Shown one piece after another: positions 8,001-16,841 of a DNA stretch of 64,000 nt; positions within the stretch are counted from its first letter, which is position 1, and every line of letters starts with the position of its first letter. The notes below the pieces were generated by a model that ran no database searches, was not told the DNA's origin, and was given only the letters and a program-made list of their open reading frames with translations. The position numbers were made by a program, and so were the translations under genes. Origin of the DNA: Rhizobiales bacterium 2SD. Lineage in GTDB: Bacteria; Pseudomonadota; Alphaproteobacteria; Rhizobiales; Beijerinckiaceae. The stretch is taken from the NCBI GenBank assembly GCA_005502805.1, contig SCMY01000006.1, positions 62,001 to 126,000 on the forward strand. The letters run 5' to 3'.

Positions 8001-8684
8001 CTATCGGAGGACGCGCAGGATGCGCAGGAAATCGAGCAGCCCCATCAGCGAGGCCGCGACATAGGTCATCGCCGCCGCCCGCAGCACACCGCGCGCCGCC
8101 GGCATGTCGTCGGGGTGGAGATATCGGTCGTAATCGAGGATCGGCAGCGCCTTGCCGAAGCTGGCGTCGAACTCGACCGGCAGCGTCAGCAGATGCACGA
8201 CGACGCCGAGGCCGAGCAAAGCGACGACGGCGCCGAACTGGAACAGGCCGATCGCCGGCACCCGCGTGAAGATCAGCACGATCGGCACGGCGACCAGCAC
8301 CACCATCGCGATCTTGTCGACCGTGCCTAGCAGGCGGGCCAGGCGAGTGCGCAGCGCAAAGAGCTGGCTGCCCTGCGCATGCTGGATGGCGTGGGCGACC
8401 TCATGGGCGGCGACGGCGACCGCGGTGATCGAGCGGCCGTCATGATTCTTCGGCGACAAACGTACGGCGCGGGCATCGGGATCGTAATGGTCGCTGCCGG
8501 GAGCGGTCGTCTCGACGGCGACCTTGTCGAGCCCATAGCGATCGAGCAGATGGCGTGCGAGCTCGCCCCCTGTGCCGGGCAGATCGGGCCTGTCGGCGGC
8601 GTGCCTGTCCATGACGTGGCGGACCCAGAATTGCGGACCAAGGATCAGCGCGAGGATCGCGAGGGCGACGATGAGGTAGAGCAT
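8001..8684 (-). CDS. YugP-type zinc metallopeptidase, membrane-bound
   Basis: The start is placed at MLYLIVALAILALILGP (227 residues); longer frames run into livF. An N-terminal hydrophobic helix is followed by the gluzincin-like motif AVAAHEVAHAIQHAQ (HEVAH zinc site), then two hydrophobic helices (IAMVVLVAVPIVLIFTR and LFQFGAVVALLGLGVVVHLLTLPVEFDASF), with the LPVEFDAS motif typical of the family. The role is poorly known even in well-studied bacteria. It sits between livF and the PaaK-like ligase on the same strand with a 31-base gap, so it is probably co-transcribed although its function need not be linked. Confidence 0.93.
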   Translation of the reverse strand: MLYLIVALAILALILGPQFWVRHVMDRHAADRPDLPGTGGELARHLLDRYGLDKVAVETTAPGSDHYDPDARAVRLSPKNHDGRSITAVAVAAHEVAHAIQHAQGSQLFALRTRLARLLGTVDKIAMVVLVAVPIVLIFTRVPAIGLFQFGAVVALLGLGVVVHLLTLPVEFDASFGKALPILDYDRYLHPDDMPAARGVLRAAAMTYVAASLMGLLDFLRILRVLR

Positions 8685-8715
8685 GGGCCAAAATGCCCTG
8701 CCGAAACGGGCTGGA

Positions 8716-9561
8716 CTATGACAGCCAGCGCTTGCGGCGCTTGTAGCTCTTGACCTCGCGGAAGGACTTTTTGTCGCCCTCGGCAACGCCGAGATAGAAC
8801 TCCTTCACGTCCTCGTTCTCGCGCAGCATGTTTGCCTCGCCGTCCATGACGACGCGGCCGGTCTCCATGATGTAGCCATAGGTGGCATAGCGCAGCGCCA
8901 TGTTGGTGTTCTGCTCGGCGACGAGGAAGGAGACGTCCTCGCTGGCGTTGAGCTGGCGGACGATCTCGAAGATCTCCTCGACGATCTGCGGCGCGAGGCC
9001 CATGGACGGCTCGTCGAGCAGGATCATCTTCGGCTTGCTCATCATGGCGCGGCCGATGGCGCACATTTGCTGCTCGCCGCCGGAGGTGTAACCGGCCTGC
9101 GAGTTGCGGCGCTGCTTCAGCCGCGGGAAGAGTTCGTAAATCCGCTCCAGGTCGCGCTTGATCGCGGCATTGCCGTCGCGGCGGGTGAAGGCGCCGGTGA
9201 GGAGGTTCTCCTCGATCGAGAGATGGCCGAAGCAGTGCCGGCCTTCCATCACCTGGATGCAGCCGCGGCGCACCAGCTCGTTCGGCGACATCTTGTCGAC
9301 GCGCTCGCCGTCGAAGATGATCGAGCCCTTGGTGACCTCGCCGCGCTCGGCCTTGAGCAGGTTGGAAATCGCCTTCAGCGTCGTGGTCTTGCCGGCGCCG
9401 TTGGCGCCGAGGATCGCGACGATGCCCTTGCGCGGCACCTGTAGGGAGACGCCCTTCAGCACCAGGATGACGTGATCGTAGATCACCTCGATGTTGTTCA
9501 GCGACAGGATCGTGTCCGTCGCCGCGGCGGTGGCAGGCTTCTCGAGGGTGGCGGTCGACAT
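8716..9561 (-). CDS. livF: LivF-type ABC transporter ATP-binding protein
   Basis: A 281-residue ABC ATPase of the hydrophobic amino acid (HAAT) group. It has Walker A GANGAGKTT, a Q-loop region (CIQVMEGRHCFGHLSIEENL), a variant signature TSGGEQQMC in place of LSGGQ, and Walker B MILLDEPSMGLAP. It powers import together with livG, livH, livM and the binding protein of the same array. Its ribosome site GGAGG abuts a palindromic repeat that separates it from the binding-protein gene, so its expression may differ from the genes before it. Confidence 0.95.
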   Translation of the reverse strand: MSTATLEKPATAAATDTILSLNNIEVIYDHVILVLKGVSLQVPRKGIVAILGANGAGKTTTLKAISNLLKAERGEVTKGSIIFDGERVDKMSPNELVRRGCIQVMEGRHCFGHLSIEENLLTGAFTRRDGNAAIKRDLERIYELFPRLKQRRNSQAGYTSGGEQQMCAIGRAMMSKPKMILLDEPSMGLAPQIVEEIFEIVRQLNASEDVSFLVAEQNTNMALRYATYGYIMETGRVVMDGEANMLRENEDVKEFYLGVAEGDKKSFREVKSYKRRKRWLS

Positions 9562-9568
9562 TGAACCT

Positions 9569-9705
9569 CCAATCCTTCTCCCCTCGGGGGAGAAGGTGGC
9601 CCGGCGTTAGCCGGGTCGGATGAGGGACGGACGGATGAGGTGGTGCAGGACTTCCCTCATCCGTCTGCTTCGCAGACACCTTCTCCCCGAGGGGAGAAGG
9701 ATTGG
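9569..9705. repeat. palindromic element with exact 19-bp terminal inverted repeats
   Basis: It fills the gap between the binding-protein gene and livF. The left arm 9569-9587 (CCAATCCTTCTCCCCTCGG) and right arm 9687-9705 are exact inverse complements. Next to each arm lies the complementary GGGGAGAAGG block, so each end also folds on itself, and CGGATGAGGG / CCCTCATCCG form an inner pair. This type of CCTTCTCCCC element is common between genes in Rhizobiales. Confidence 0.85.
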
Positions 9706-9716
9706 CACTCGTCAGA

Positions 9717-11045
9717 TCAGGACGACTTTTCGCAGGGCTCGGTGCGCTTGGGCCAATTGCCGGCCTTCTCGACGTAGTCCTTGGCGTTGGCCTCGATCAG
9801 CGGCCGGACCTCGTCCTTCATCGGCTCGATCCAGTCGCCCTTCTGGGTCCACTTGGTGCCGTCCCATTCGGCGACATAGGCCTTGTGATGGCCGGAATGG
9901 TCGGTGCAGCTGACCTTCACCGGTGAGGCGAAGCCGGCCATGCCGATCTCCTTGAGCCGAGCCTCGTCGATATTCAGGTTCTCCAGGCCGCGGCGCATGT
10001 CCTCGGGGGTGATCACCTTCTTGCCGGTCAGCTTCTGGGCGGTGCGGATCGCCTCGACCACGAGCATCGAGTTGTAGACGCCGCGATTGTAGAGGTTCTC
10101 GCCGACCTTCTCCTTCGGCGTCGTGCTCTTCCCCTTCTCCACGACATGCTTGAGGATGTCCTGGATCACCGGGAAGTTCTGGCCGGCCGCATTGAAGTTC
10201 AGCGAGCGGTAGCCCTTGGCCTCGGCGCCGCCGGCGCGGGCGTCGTCGTCACCGCCGGCCCACCAGACGCCGACCAGCTTGTTGATCGGGAAGTTGTTCT
10301 TGATCGCTTCCTTCACCGCGGTCGGGTTCATCGCGCCCCAGCCCTGGTTGTAGAGGAAGTCCGGCCGGTCGCGGCGGATCGAGAGCCAGAGTGAGCCCTG
10401 GTTCTGCATGTCGGCCGCGGCGACCGGATAGAGCTTGAGCTCGAAGCCGTATTTCTTGGCGAGGCTCTCCAGCACCGGGATCGGCTCCTTGCCGAAGGGC
10501 GCGTCGAGATGGATCAGGCCGAGCTTCTTGCCCTTGAGCTTGTCCATGCCGCCGAGCTCGGCGGCCATGTGCTTCACCATCACCGAGGCGCCGTCCCAAT
10601 AGGTCAGCGGCGGGATGAAGACCCAGGGGAAGTTGGTGCCGTCGGCCGAGGCCGAGAGGCCGTAGGCCATCGACAGGATCGGCAGCTTGTCGACATGGGC
10701 ACGCGGGATCGCGGCCAGCGTCGCGCCGGTCGACCACGGGCTGTAGACGATGGTCTTCGACTTGACCTGCTCGTAGCACTCGATCGACTTCTTGGTGTCG
10801 TAGCCGGTCTCGCACTCCTCATAGATGATCTTGACGCCGTTCACGCCGCCGTCGCGCTCGTTGATCATGTTGATGTAGTCGCGCATGCCGTCGCCGATCG
10901 GGATGCCCGAGCCCGAGAACGGGCCGGTGCGATAGGCGTTGTTGGAGAAGTAGATCGTCTCCTGCGCATTGGCCGGGGCGGCGATCGCACCGGCGGCGAG
11001 GAGCGCGCCGACGGCTACGCTCCTGATGATGCTGCTCGTTTTCAT
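9717..11045 (-). CDS. LIV-type ABC transporter substrate-binding protein
   Basis: A 442-residue periplasmic binding protein with a clear signal peptide (MKTSSIIRSVAVGALLAAGAIAAPANAQE). The mature region follows the type I LivJ/LivK fold: GPFSGSGIPIGDGMRDYINMIN, VYSPWSTGATLAAIP, PILSMAYG, and late GVYNSMLVVEAIRTAQK. It is longer than LivK (about 370), as is usual for relatives that bind aromatic acids, amides or fatty-acid-like ligands rather than leucine. It lies between livM and livF in the array. The ligand is not predictable from the sequence alone; the CoA ligases at both ends of the cluster suggest a carboxylate (inference). Confidence 0.93.
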   Translation of the reverse strand: MKTSSIIRSVAVGALLAAGAIAAPANAQETIYFSNNAYRTGPFSGSGIPIGDGMRDYINMINERDGGVNGVKIIYEECETGYDTKKSIECYEQVKSKTIVYSPWSTGATLAAIPRAHVDKLPILSMAYGLSASADGTNFPWVFIPPLTYWDGASVMVKHMAAELGGMDKLKGKKLGLIHLDAPFGKEPIPVLESLAKKYGFELKLYPVAAADMQNQGSLWLSIRRDRPDFLYNQGWGAMNPTAVKEAIKNNFPINKLVGVWWAGGDDDARAGGAEAKGYRSLNFNAAGQNFPVIQDILKHVVEKGKSTTPKEKVGENLYNRGVYNSMLVVEAIRTAQKLTGKKVITPEDMRRGLENLNIDEARLKEIGMAGFASPVKVSCTDHSGHHKAYVAEWDGTKWTQKGDWIEPMKDEVRPLIEANAKDYVEKAGNWPKRTEPCEKSS

Positions 11046-11148
11046 AGGCCTTCCTCCGTGGTTGCCGGGGCCGGTTGAGCCGCCCCGTCTTCGCTTGCCC
11101 GCCGCTTGAAGACCGCGGCAGGTCGTTGTCCTTGGGTCTCTCTCCCCG

Positions 11149-12228
11149 TCAGTAGGGGAAGGGCCAGGTCCGCAATTTCTGCTTCCCGATCTGCCAGAGG
11201 CGCGCGAGGCCGTGCGGCTCGACGATCAGGAAGATGATGATCAGTGCGCCGACCAGCATGAAGGTGACGTGCTCGGCCGTTGCGCCGCCGATCGGTACGC
11301 CCAGCGCCGGCAGGCCGAACTTCAGCGCCGTCGGCAGGGCCGAGAGGAAGGCGGCGCCGAAGAAGGAACCGATCAGCGAGCCCAGCCCGCCGATGATCAC
11401 CATGAACAGGATGGTGAAGGAGAGGCGGATGGTGAAGACGTCGTTGGCCTCGCCGCCGCCATACCAAAGGAAGATCATCATCGCCCCGGCGACCCCGGCG
11501 AAATAGGACGACACGGCGAAGGCGGTCAGCTTGGCGTTGAGCAGCTTGATGCCCATCAGCTCGGCGGCGATATCCATGTCGCGCACCGCCATCCAGGAAC
11601 GGCCGAGCTTGCCGTGCACGATATTCGAGGCGAACCAGGTCAGCACCACGACGAGGCCGAGGCAGACGAAATAGCGCGTCTCGGGCGTCGCGGCGGCGCC
11701 GGTGATCGGCAGGCCGAACAGCGTGCGCTGCGGCACCTCGATTGCGCCGGAAGCGTTGTAGTTGAACAGCCAGGGCACGCGCACGAAGGCCCATTGCAGG
11801 AAGAACTGCGCGGCGAGCGTGGCGACGGCGAGATAGAAGCCCTTGATCCTAAGCGAAGGCAGGCCGAACAGCACGCCGATCGCGGCCGAGAACAGCCCGG
11901 ACAGCAGGATCAGGACGATGATGTTCACGCCTGGGAAGAAGGTGGTCAGCTTGTAGCAGGAATAGGCGCCGACACCCATGAAGGCGGCGGTGCCGAGCGA
12001 GATCAGCCCGGTATAGCCCGTCAGGATATTGAGCCCGATCGCCGCCAGCGAGAGCACCAGGAACGGGATCATCACCGAGGCGATGAAGAAGTCGTTGCCG
12101 GTCAGCGGGATGCCGATGAAGGCGATCGCCAGAATGACGGCGATGCCGATCCGGTCCTGCCGGAGCGGGAACACGGCCATGTCGGCGGCGTAGTTGGTCT
12201 TGTATTGGCCGGCTTCGCGGTAGAACAC
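11149..12228 (-). CDS. livM: LivM-type ABC transporter permease
   Basis: A 359-residue inner-membrane permease with about nine to ten hydrophobic helices. Family blocks are SLAAIGLNILTGYTGLISLGTAAFMGVGAYSCYKLT, GFYLAVATLAAQFFLQW, RSWMAVRDMDIAAELMGIKL (the cytoplasmic EAA-like loop contacting the ATPases) and IGGLGSLIGSFFGAAFL. It pairs with livH, 11 bases upstream on the same strand, to form the transmembrane channel. The C-terminus ends in a short basic tail. Confidence 0.95.
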   Translation of the reverse strand: MFYREAGQYKTNYAADMAVFPLRQDRIGIAVILAIAFIGIPLTGNDFFIASVMIPFLVLSLAAIGLNILTGYTGLISLGTAAFMGVGAYSCYKLTTFFPGVNIIVLILLSGLFSAAIGVLFGLPSLRIKGFYLAVATLAAQFFLQWAFVRVPWLFNYNASGAIEVPQRTLFGLPITGAAATPETRYFVCLGLVVVLTWFASNIVHGKLGRSWMAVRDMDIAAELMGIKLLNAKLTAFAVSSYFAGVAGAMMIFLWYGGGEANDVFTIRLSFTILFMVIIGGLGSLIGSFFGAAFLSALPTALKFGLPALGVPIGGATAEHVTFMLVGALIIIFLIVEPHGLARLWQIGKQKLRTWPFPY

Positions 12229-12239
12229 GGGTCAGCCTC

Positions 12240-13313
12240 TCAGATGCGTTCGATGATCTTGTCGCCGAACAGGCCCTGCGGCCGGAACAGCAGGAAGCCC
12301 AGCGCGATGAAATAGGCGAGCCAGCTCTCGATGCCGCCGCCGATCAGCGGGCCCCAGTAGAACTCGCCGAGCTTCTCGCCGATGCCGATGATCAGCCCGC
12401 CGACGATGGCGCCGGGGATCGAGGTGAAGCCGCCGAGGATCAGCACCGGCAGCGCCTTCAGCGCGACGATCTCGAGCGCGAAGGAGACGTCGGAGCGTGC
12501 ACCCCACATGATGCCGGTGATCAGCGCGACGATGCCGGCTGTGAACCAGACGATCACCCAGATCTGGTTGAGCGAGATGCCGACCGAGAGCGCCGCCTTG
12601 TGGCTGTCGGCCACTGCTCGCAGAGCCCTTCCGATCCGGGTGTACTGGAAGAACAGCGCCAGCACCGCGATCATCAGCGAGGCGATGATCGCGGCAGCGA
12701 TGTCGATCTTCTGCAGCGAGACGATACCGCCGAGGATCTTCAGGTCGATCGCGCCCTTGGGCAAATAGAGCTGCTCGGCGATCATCTGCTTGGGATTGCC
12801 GCCAAAGATGGCCTCGCCGAAGCCGATCAGGAAATAGGTGATCCCGAAGGTCGCCATGAACAGGATGATGTCAGGCTGGTTGACCAGCGGGCGCAGCACC
12901 ACGCGCTCGATCGTCACGGCGAGGGCGAACATCACGCCGAGCGTCAGGATGACGGCGAGGAAGGCGGGCACGCCCTTTTCATAGAGACCGACCAGCGTCA
13001 GCGCCGCGAACACCACCATGATGCCCTGGGCGAAATTGAAAACGCCCGAGGCCTTGAAGATCAGCACGAAGCCGAGCGCGATCAGCGCATAGAGCACGCC
13101 GGAGACCAGGCCCTCCCAGATCGTCTGGGCGAGCAGGTCGGGCGCCTGGACCATCTGGTTGAACGGGTCGACGAAGATGGCGTGGATCGTGCCGGTCGGG
13201 TCGATCCGGGCCCCGATCAGCGCGGCGGCGACGAGGCCGATCACGATCAGGCCGGCCTTGATCCAGCCATTGGCGAGGAGATTGGGCGCGGGCTGCGCGG
13301 CGATGTCGCTCAT
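12240..13313 (-). CDS. livH: LivH-type ABC transporter permease
   Basis: A 357-residue permease. After an N-terminal helix (WIKAGLIVIGLVAAALIGARI) and a periplasmic segment of about 40 residues, the LivH core begins at GLVSGVLYALIALGFVLIFKASGVFNFAQG, with later IERVVLRPLVNQP, RIGRALRAVADSHKAALSVGI (the ATPase-contact loop) and KALPVLILGGFTSIPGAIVGGLIIGI. The extra N-terminal stretch makes it longer than E. coli LivH (about 308). It is the partner of livM in the same uptake system. Confidence 0.95.
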   Translation of the reverse strand: MSDIAAQPAPNLLANGWIKAGLIVIGLVAAALIGARIDPTGTIHAIFVDPFNQMVQAPDLLAQTIWEGLVSGVLYALIALGFVLIFKASGVFNFAQGIMVVFAALTLVGLYEKGVPAFLAVILTLGVMFALAVTIERVVLRPLVNQPDIILFMATFGITYFLIGFGEAIFGGNPKQMIAEQLYLPKGAIDLKILGGIVSLQKIDIAAAIIASLMIAVLALFFQYTRIGRALRAVADSHKAALSVGISLNQIWVIVWFTAGIVALITGIMWGARSDVSFALEIVALKALPVLILGGFTSIPGAIVGGLIIGIGEKLGEFYWGPLIGGGIESWLAYFIALGFLLFRPQGLFGDKIIERI

Positions 13314-13356
13314 GCGCTCATGTCCTTTGCGCTCTTGTCCTTGCTTGCGGCGGCCA

Positions 13357-14172
13357 TCAGTGCGCCACTCCGAGATAGGCGTCGATCACGCGCTGGTCGG
13401 CCTTGACCTCGGCCGGGGTGCCGTCGGCGATCTTGCGGCCGTATTCGAGCACGACGACGCGGTCGGACAGGTCCATGACCACGCCCATGTCGTGCTCGAT
13501 CAGGGCGATGGTCGTGCCGAACTGGTTGTTCACGTCGAGGATGAAGCGGCACATGTCCTCTTTCTCCTCGAGGTTCATGCCGGCCATCGGCTCGTCGAGC
13601 AGCAGCAGCTCCGGCTCCATGGCGAGCGCCCGGCCGAGCTCGACGCGCTTCTGCAGGCCATAGGGCAGCTTGCCGACCGGCAATTTGCGGATGTGCTGGA
13701 TCTGCAGGAAGTCGATGATGTCCTCGACGACCTTGCGGTGCTCGATCTCCTCGCTCATCGCCGGGCCGTGCCGCAGCGCCTGCCAGAAGAAGCCCTTGCG
13801 CATCTTGAGGGTGCGCCCTGTCATGATGTTGTCGAGCGTCGACATGCCCTTGAACAAAGCGACGTTCTGGAAGGTGCGGGCGATGCCGGCGGCGGCGGCC
13901 TGGTGCGGCCTGACCTTGGCGCGGCGCACGCCCTTATAGGTGATCCGGCCTTCCTGCGGGTGGTAGAAGCCGTTGATGCAGTTCAGCATCGAGGTCTTGC
14001 CGGCGCCGTTCGGGCCGATGATGGCGCGGATCTCGCCCTTGCGGATGTCGAAGGAGACGTCGGTAATCGCCTTCACGCCGCCGAAGCGCAGCGAGACGTT
14101 CTCGACCGAGAGCAGCACCTCGCCCTTCTGCGTGACCGGCGTGCCGGTGACGGCCATGGAATGCGCGTTCAT
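13357..14172 (-). CDS. livG: LivG-type ABC transporter ATP-binding protein
   Basis: A 271-residue ABC ATPase with Walker A GPNGAGKTSMLNCINGFY, a degenerate signature LPYGLQKRVELGRAL typical of LivG proteins (in place of LSGGQ), Walker B LLLLDEPMAGMN and the switch region LIEHDMGVVMDLSDRVVVLEYG. Its ATG overlaps the stop of the acyl-CoA synthetase gene by 4 bases (ATGA), so ligase and transporter are translationally coupled. This is the strongest evidence in the array that uptake and CoA activation serve the same substrate. Confidence 0.95.
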   Translation of the reverse strand: MNAHSMAVTGTPVTQKGEVLLSVENVSLRFGGVKAITDVSFDIRKGEIRAIIGPNGAGKTSMLNCINGFYHPQEGRITYKGVRRAKVRPHQAAAAGIARTFQNVALFKGMSTLDNIMTGRTLKMRKGFFWQALRHGPAMSEEIEHRKVVEDIIDFLQIQHIRKLPVGKLPYGLQKRVELGRALAMEPELLLLDEPMAGMNLEEKEDMCRFILDVNNQFGTTIALIEHDMGVVMDLSDRVVVLEYGRKIADGTPAEVKADQRVIDAYLGVAH

Positions 14173-16193
14173 GCCGCCTCCTTCGCCGCCGGGGCAGTGA
14201 CCGGATAGATCTTGGCGTCGGCGACCTTGACCGTCGCCGAGATCACGCCCTTGCGGCCGTCCTCGAAGGTGACTTCCGTCGAGATGTCGGCTTGGGTCGA
14301 GCCGTTGTACAAAGCCTCGACCAGCGGCGCGTAGCGTTCGGCGATGAAGCCGCGGCGGACCTTCTGGGTGCGGGTGAGCTCGCCATCGTCGGCGTCGAGC
14401 TCCTTGTGCAGGATCAGGAAGCGCTTGATCTGGGCACCGCCCATCATCGGCTCGGCCGCGAGCGAGCGGTTCACCTCGTCGACATGCTTGGCCATCATCT
14501 CGTAGACCTGCGGATGGCCGGCGAGCTCCTGATAGGAGGCATAGACGACATTGTTGCGCTCGGCCCAGTTGCCGACGGCGGTGAGGTCGATGTTGAGCGC
14601 GACGGTGGCGTAGTCGCGGCCCTGGCCGAAGGCGACGACCTCCTTGATGTTCGGATAGAATTTCAGCTTGTTCTCGATGTATTTCGGCGGGAAGAGGTCG
14701 CCCGAGTTGAGCTTGCCGACATCCTTGGCGCGGTCGATGATCTTGAGATGGCCGCTCTCGTCGAAGAAGCCGGCATCGCCCGAGCGGACATAGCCGTCTT
14801 CGGTCATCGTCTCGGCGGTCTTCTCGTCGTCCTTGTAGTAGCCGCGGAAGATCGAGGGTGAGCGGTAGAGCACCTCGCCATTGTCGGCGATCCGGATCTC
14901 GACCTGCGGCGCCGGCTTGCCGACCGTGTCGGCCTTGATCTCGCCGTCCGGCTGCATGGTGATGTAGACGCCGGCCTCGGTCTGTCCATAGAGCTGCTTC
15001 AGGTTGACGCCGATCGAGCGGTAGAAGCGGAAGAGCTCGGGGCCGATCGCCTCGCCGGCGGTGTAGCCGACCTTGATGTTGGTCAGGCCGAAGCGGTTGC
15101 GCAAAGGCGCGTAGATGATGATGTCGCCGAGCTTGTAGAGCAGGCGGGCGGAGAGCGGCACGCTCTCGCCGTTCAGGATCTTCTCGCCATGCTGCTTCGC
15201 CACCCCGAGGAAGTAGTGGAAGAGCTTCCGCATCAGCGGGCCGGCATCCTCCATGCGCACCATGGTCAGCGTCAGCATGGTCTCGAAGACGCGCGGCGGC
15301 GCGAAGGCATAGGTGGTGCCGATCTCGCGGCGGTCGTCGACGACGGTCTCGGGGCCTTCCGGGCAGTTGACGCAGAAGCCGGCGATGATCGCCTGCGCAT
15401 AGGAGAAGACATGGTCGCCGACCCAGGCGATCGGCAGATAGGCGATGATCTCGTCGCGCTCGTTCAACCCGTCGAAGCCGCAGCCGATCTCGGCGGCGGT
15501 GATGACGTTGTAATGGGTGAGCATCACCCCCTTTGGCCGCCCGGTCGTGCCGGAGGTGTAGAGGATGATGGCGATATCGTCGCTCGCCCCTTGCTCCATC
15601 TCGCGGTCATGCGCAGCTGAAGCGGCTGGGTCCTTGAGCGCGGCGCGCCCGGCCTCGATGACGTCGCCGATATCGTGGAGCTTGGCATGATCGTAGTCGC
15701 GCAGGCCGCGCGGCTCGTCATAGAGCATGTGACGCAGGTTCGGCAGCCGCTCGGTGACCGAGAGCACCTTGTCGACCTGCTCCTGGTCCTGCACGCAGGC
15801 AAAGACCGCGCCGGCATGGTCAAGCACATAGGCCATCTCGTCGGCGACGCTGTCGGCATAGATCGGCACCGGGATCGCGCCGAGCCATTGCGCCGCGGCC
15901 ATCGACCAGTACAGGCGCGGCCGGTTGTAGCCGATGATCGCGACCTTCTCGCCACGCTTCAGGCCGAGCTGCTCGAAGCCCTTGGCATAGGCGCGGACCT
16001 GCTCGGCGACCTCAGCCCAGGTCCAGGACTGCCAGATGCCGAGATCCTTGTGACGGAAGGCCGTGCGTGCGCCGCGCTCCCGCGCATTGCGCAGCACGAG
16101 CTTGGGAAAGGTATCCGCCTGGCCGGCGGCTGCGCTTGCCACGATCGTCGTCTCCACCCTGTCGCCCCGTCTGTCGCGGGTTTGTCCGGACAC
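14169..16193 (-). CDS. AMP-dependent (long-chain-type) acyl-CoA synthetase
   Basis: A 674-residue ANL-superfamily ligase that heads the transporter operon. Signatures: ILYTSGTTGRPKGVMLTHYN (P-loop), YGQTEAG, YVRSGDAGFFDE (ATP-ribose Asp), IDRAKDVGKLNSGDLFPPKYIEN (hinge) and ELTRTQKVRR (catalytic Lys). It resembles bacterial long-chain acyl-CoA synthetases of the FadD15/Faa type. The start shown is a GTG with an AAGGA site 5 bases upstream; a second in-frame GTG with GGGGCGACAGG before it lies 12 codons downstream. An aromatic or fatty acid substrate is likely but not resolved. Confidence 0.92.
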   Translation of the reverse strand: MSGQTRDRRGDRVETTIVASAAAGQADTFPKLVLRNARERGARTAFRHKDLGIWQSWTWAEVAEQVRAYAKGFEQLGLKRGEKVAIIGYNRPRLYWSMAAAQWLGAIPVPIYADSVADEMAYVLDHAGAVFACVQDQEQVDKVLSVTERLPNLRHMLYDEPRGLRDYDHAKLHDIGDVIEAGRAALKDPAASAAHDREMEQGASDDIAIILYTSGTTGRPKGVMLTHYNVITAAEIGCGFDGLNERDEIIAYLPIAWVGDHVFSYAQAIIAGFCVNCPEGPETVVDDRREIGTTYAFAPPRVFETMLTLTMVRMEDAGPLMRKLFHYFLGVAKQHGEKILNGESVPLSARLLYKLGDIIIYAPLRNRFGLTNIKVGYTAGEAIGPELFRFYRSIGVNLKQLYGQTEAGVYITMQPDGEIKADTVGKPAPQVEIRIADNGEVLYRSPSIFRGYYKDDEKTAETMTEDGYVRSGDAGFFDESGHLKIIDRAKDVGKLNSGDLFPPKYIENKLKFYPNIKEVVAFGQGRDYATVALNIDLTAVGNWAERNNVVYASYQELAGHPQVYEMMAKHVDEVNRSLAAEPMMGGAQIKRFLILHKELDADDGELTRTQKVRRGFIAERYAPLVEALYNGSTQADISTEVTFEDGRKGVISATVKVADAKIYPVTAPAAKEAA

Positions 16194-16436
16194 GAAGTCC
16201 TTTTGCGATCATGCAAGCTTTGCAGGTGGCTCGGCGCTGTGCAAGAAGCCACTTGACAGACAAGATGCATTTGGGGCGCTATTATCCCGCCGAGGTTCGA
16301 CTTGGCCTTCAGCCCCGCGATCGGCCGGGCGGCACTTCCCGACATCGCAAGGCTTGCAGGTACCCGGTTTTCACTGGGCCGGCGCAGAGTTTTCGGCTGC
16401 GCACGCAGGTCGACGGCTCGGCGCGAGGATTGGCCG

Positions 16437-16778
16437 ATGCGTGCTCTTGCCTCGATCACGATAGCGATGCTGCTCGCCGCGGGAGCGAGCGAAACGCGCG
16501 CGCATCGCGCGCCCGGTGGCTGGGACTATCCGTTCGAATGCTGCTCGGAGGCCGATTGCGCCCGGATCGATGTCAGCGAAGTCCGGGAGACTCCGGCCGG
16601 CTTCGTCGTGACGATCATGCCGGGCCGGCATCCGATGTGGGCGAGCGAGCGCCGCCAGCCGGCCGTGCTCGAGATCCCCTATCAGAAGGCCCGCCTCTCG
16701 CCGGATGGATTCTTCCATCTCTGCATGAACGACGCGGGCGAGTTGCTCTGCTTCTTCTCGCCGGGCGGCGGTTCATAG
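16437..16778 (+). CDS. small secreted Cys-containing hypothetical protein
   Basis: A 113-residue product starting at MRALASITIAMLLAAGASETRAH, a convincing Sec signal peptide. The mature part holds GGWDYPFECCSEADCARIDVSEV and a C-terminal FHLCMNDAGELLCFFSPGGGS, so five Cys in all, which probably form disulfides in the periplasm. I recall similar small proteins with a W-x-Y-P-x-x-CC-S pattern in Rhizobiales, with no assigned function. It is divergent from the acyl-CoA synthetase and convergent with ureC. The 240 bases upstream contain a TTGACA hexamer (16253-16258) but no clear -10. Confidence 0.75.
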   Translation: MRALASITIAMLLAAGASETRAHRAPGGWDYPFECCSEADCARIDVSEVRETPAGFVVTIMPGRHPMWASERRQPAVLEIPYQKARLSPDGFFHLCMNDAGELLCFFSPGGGS

Positions 16779-16841
16779 GCGCTGCCGACGTGATGGCGTG
16801 CTCTATCCCGGTACAGGAAAAGGGAGAGGCTATGGCGAGCG

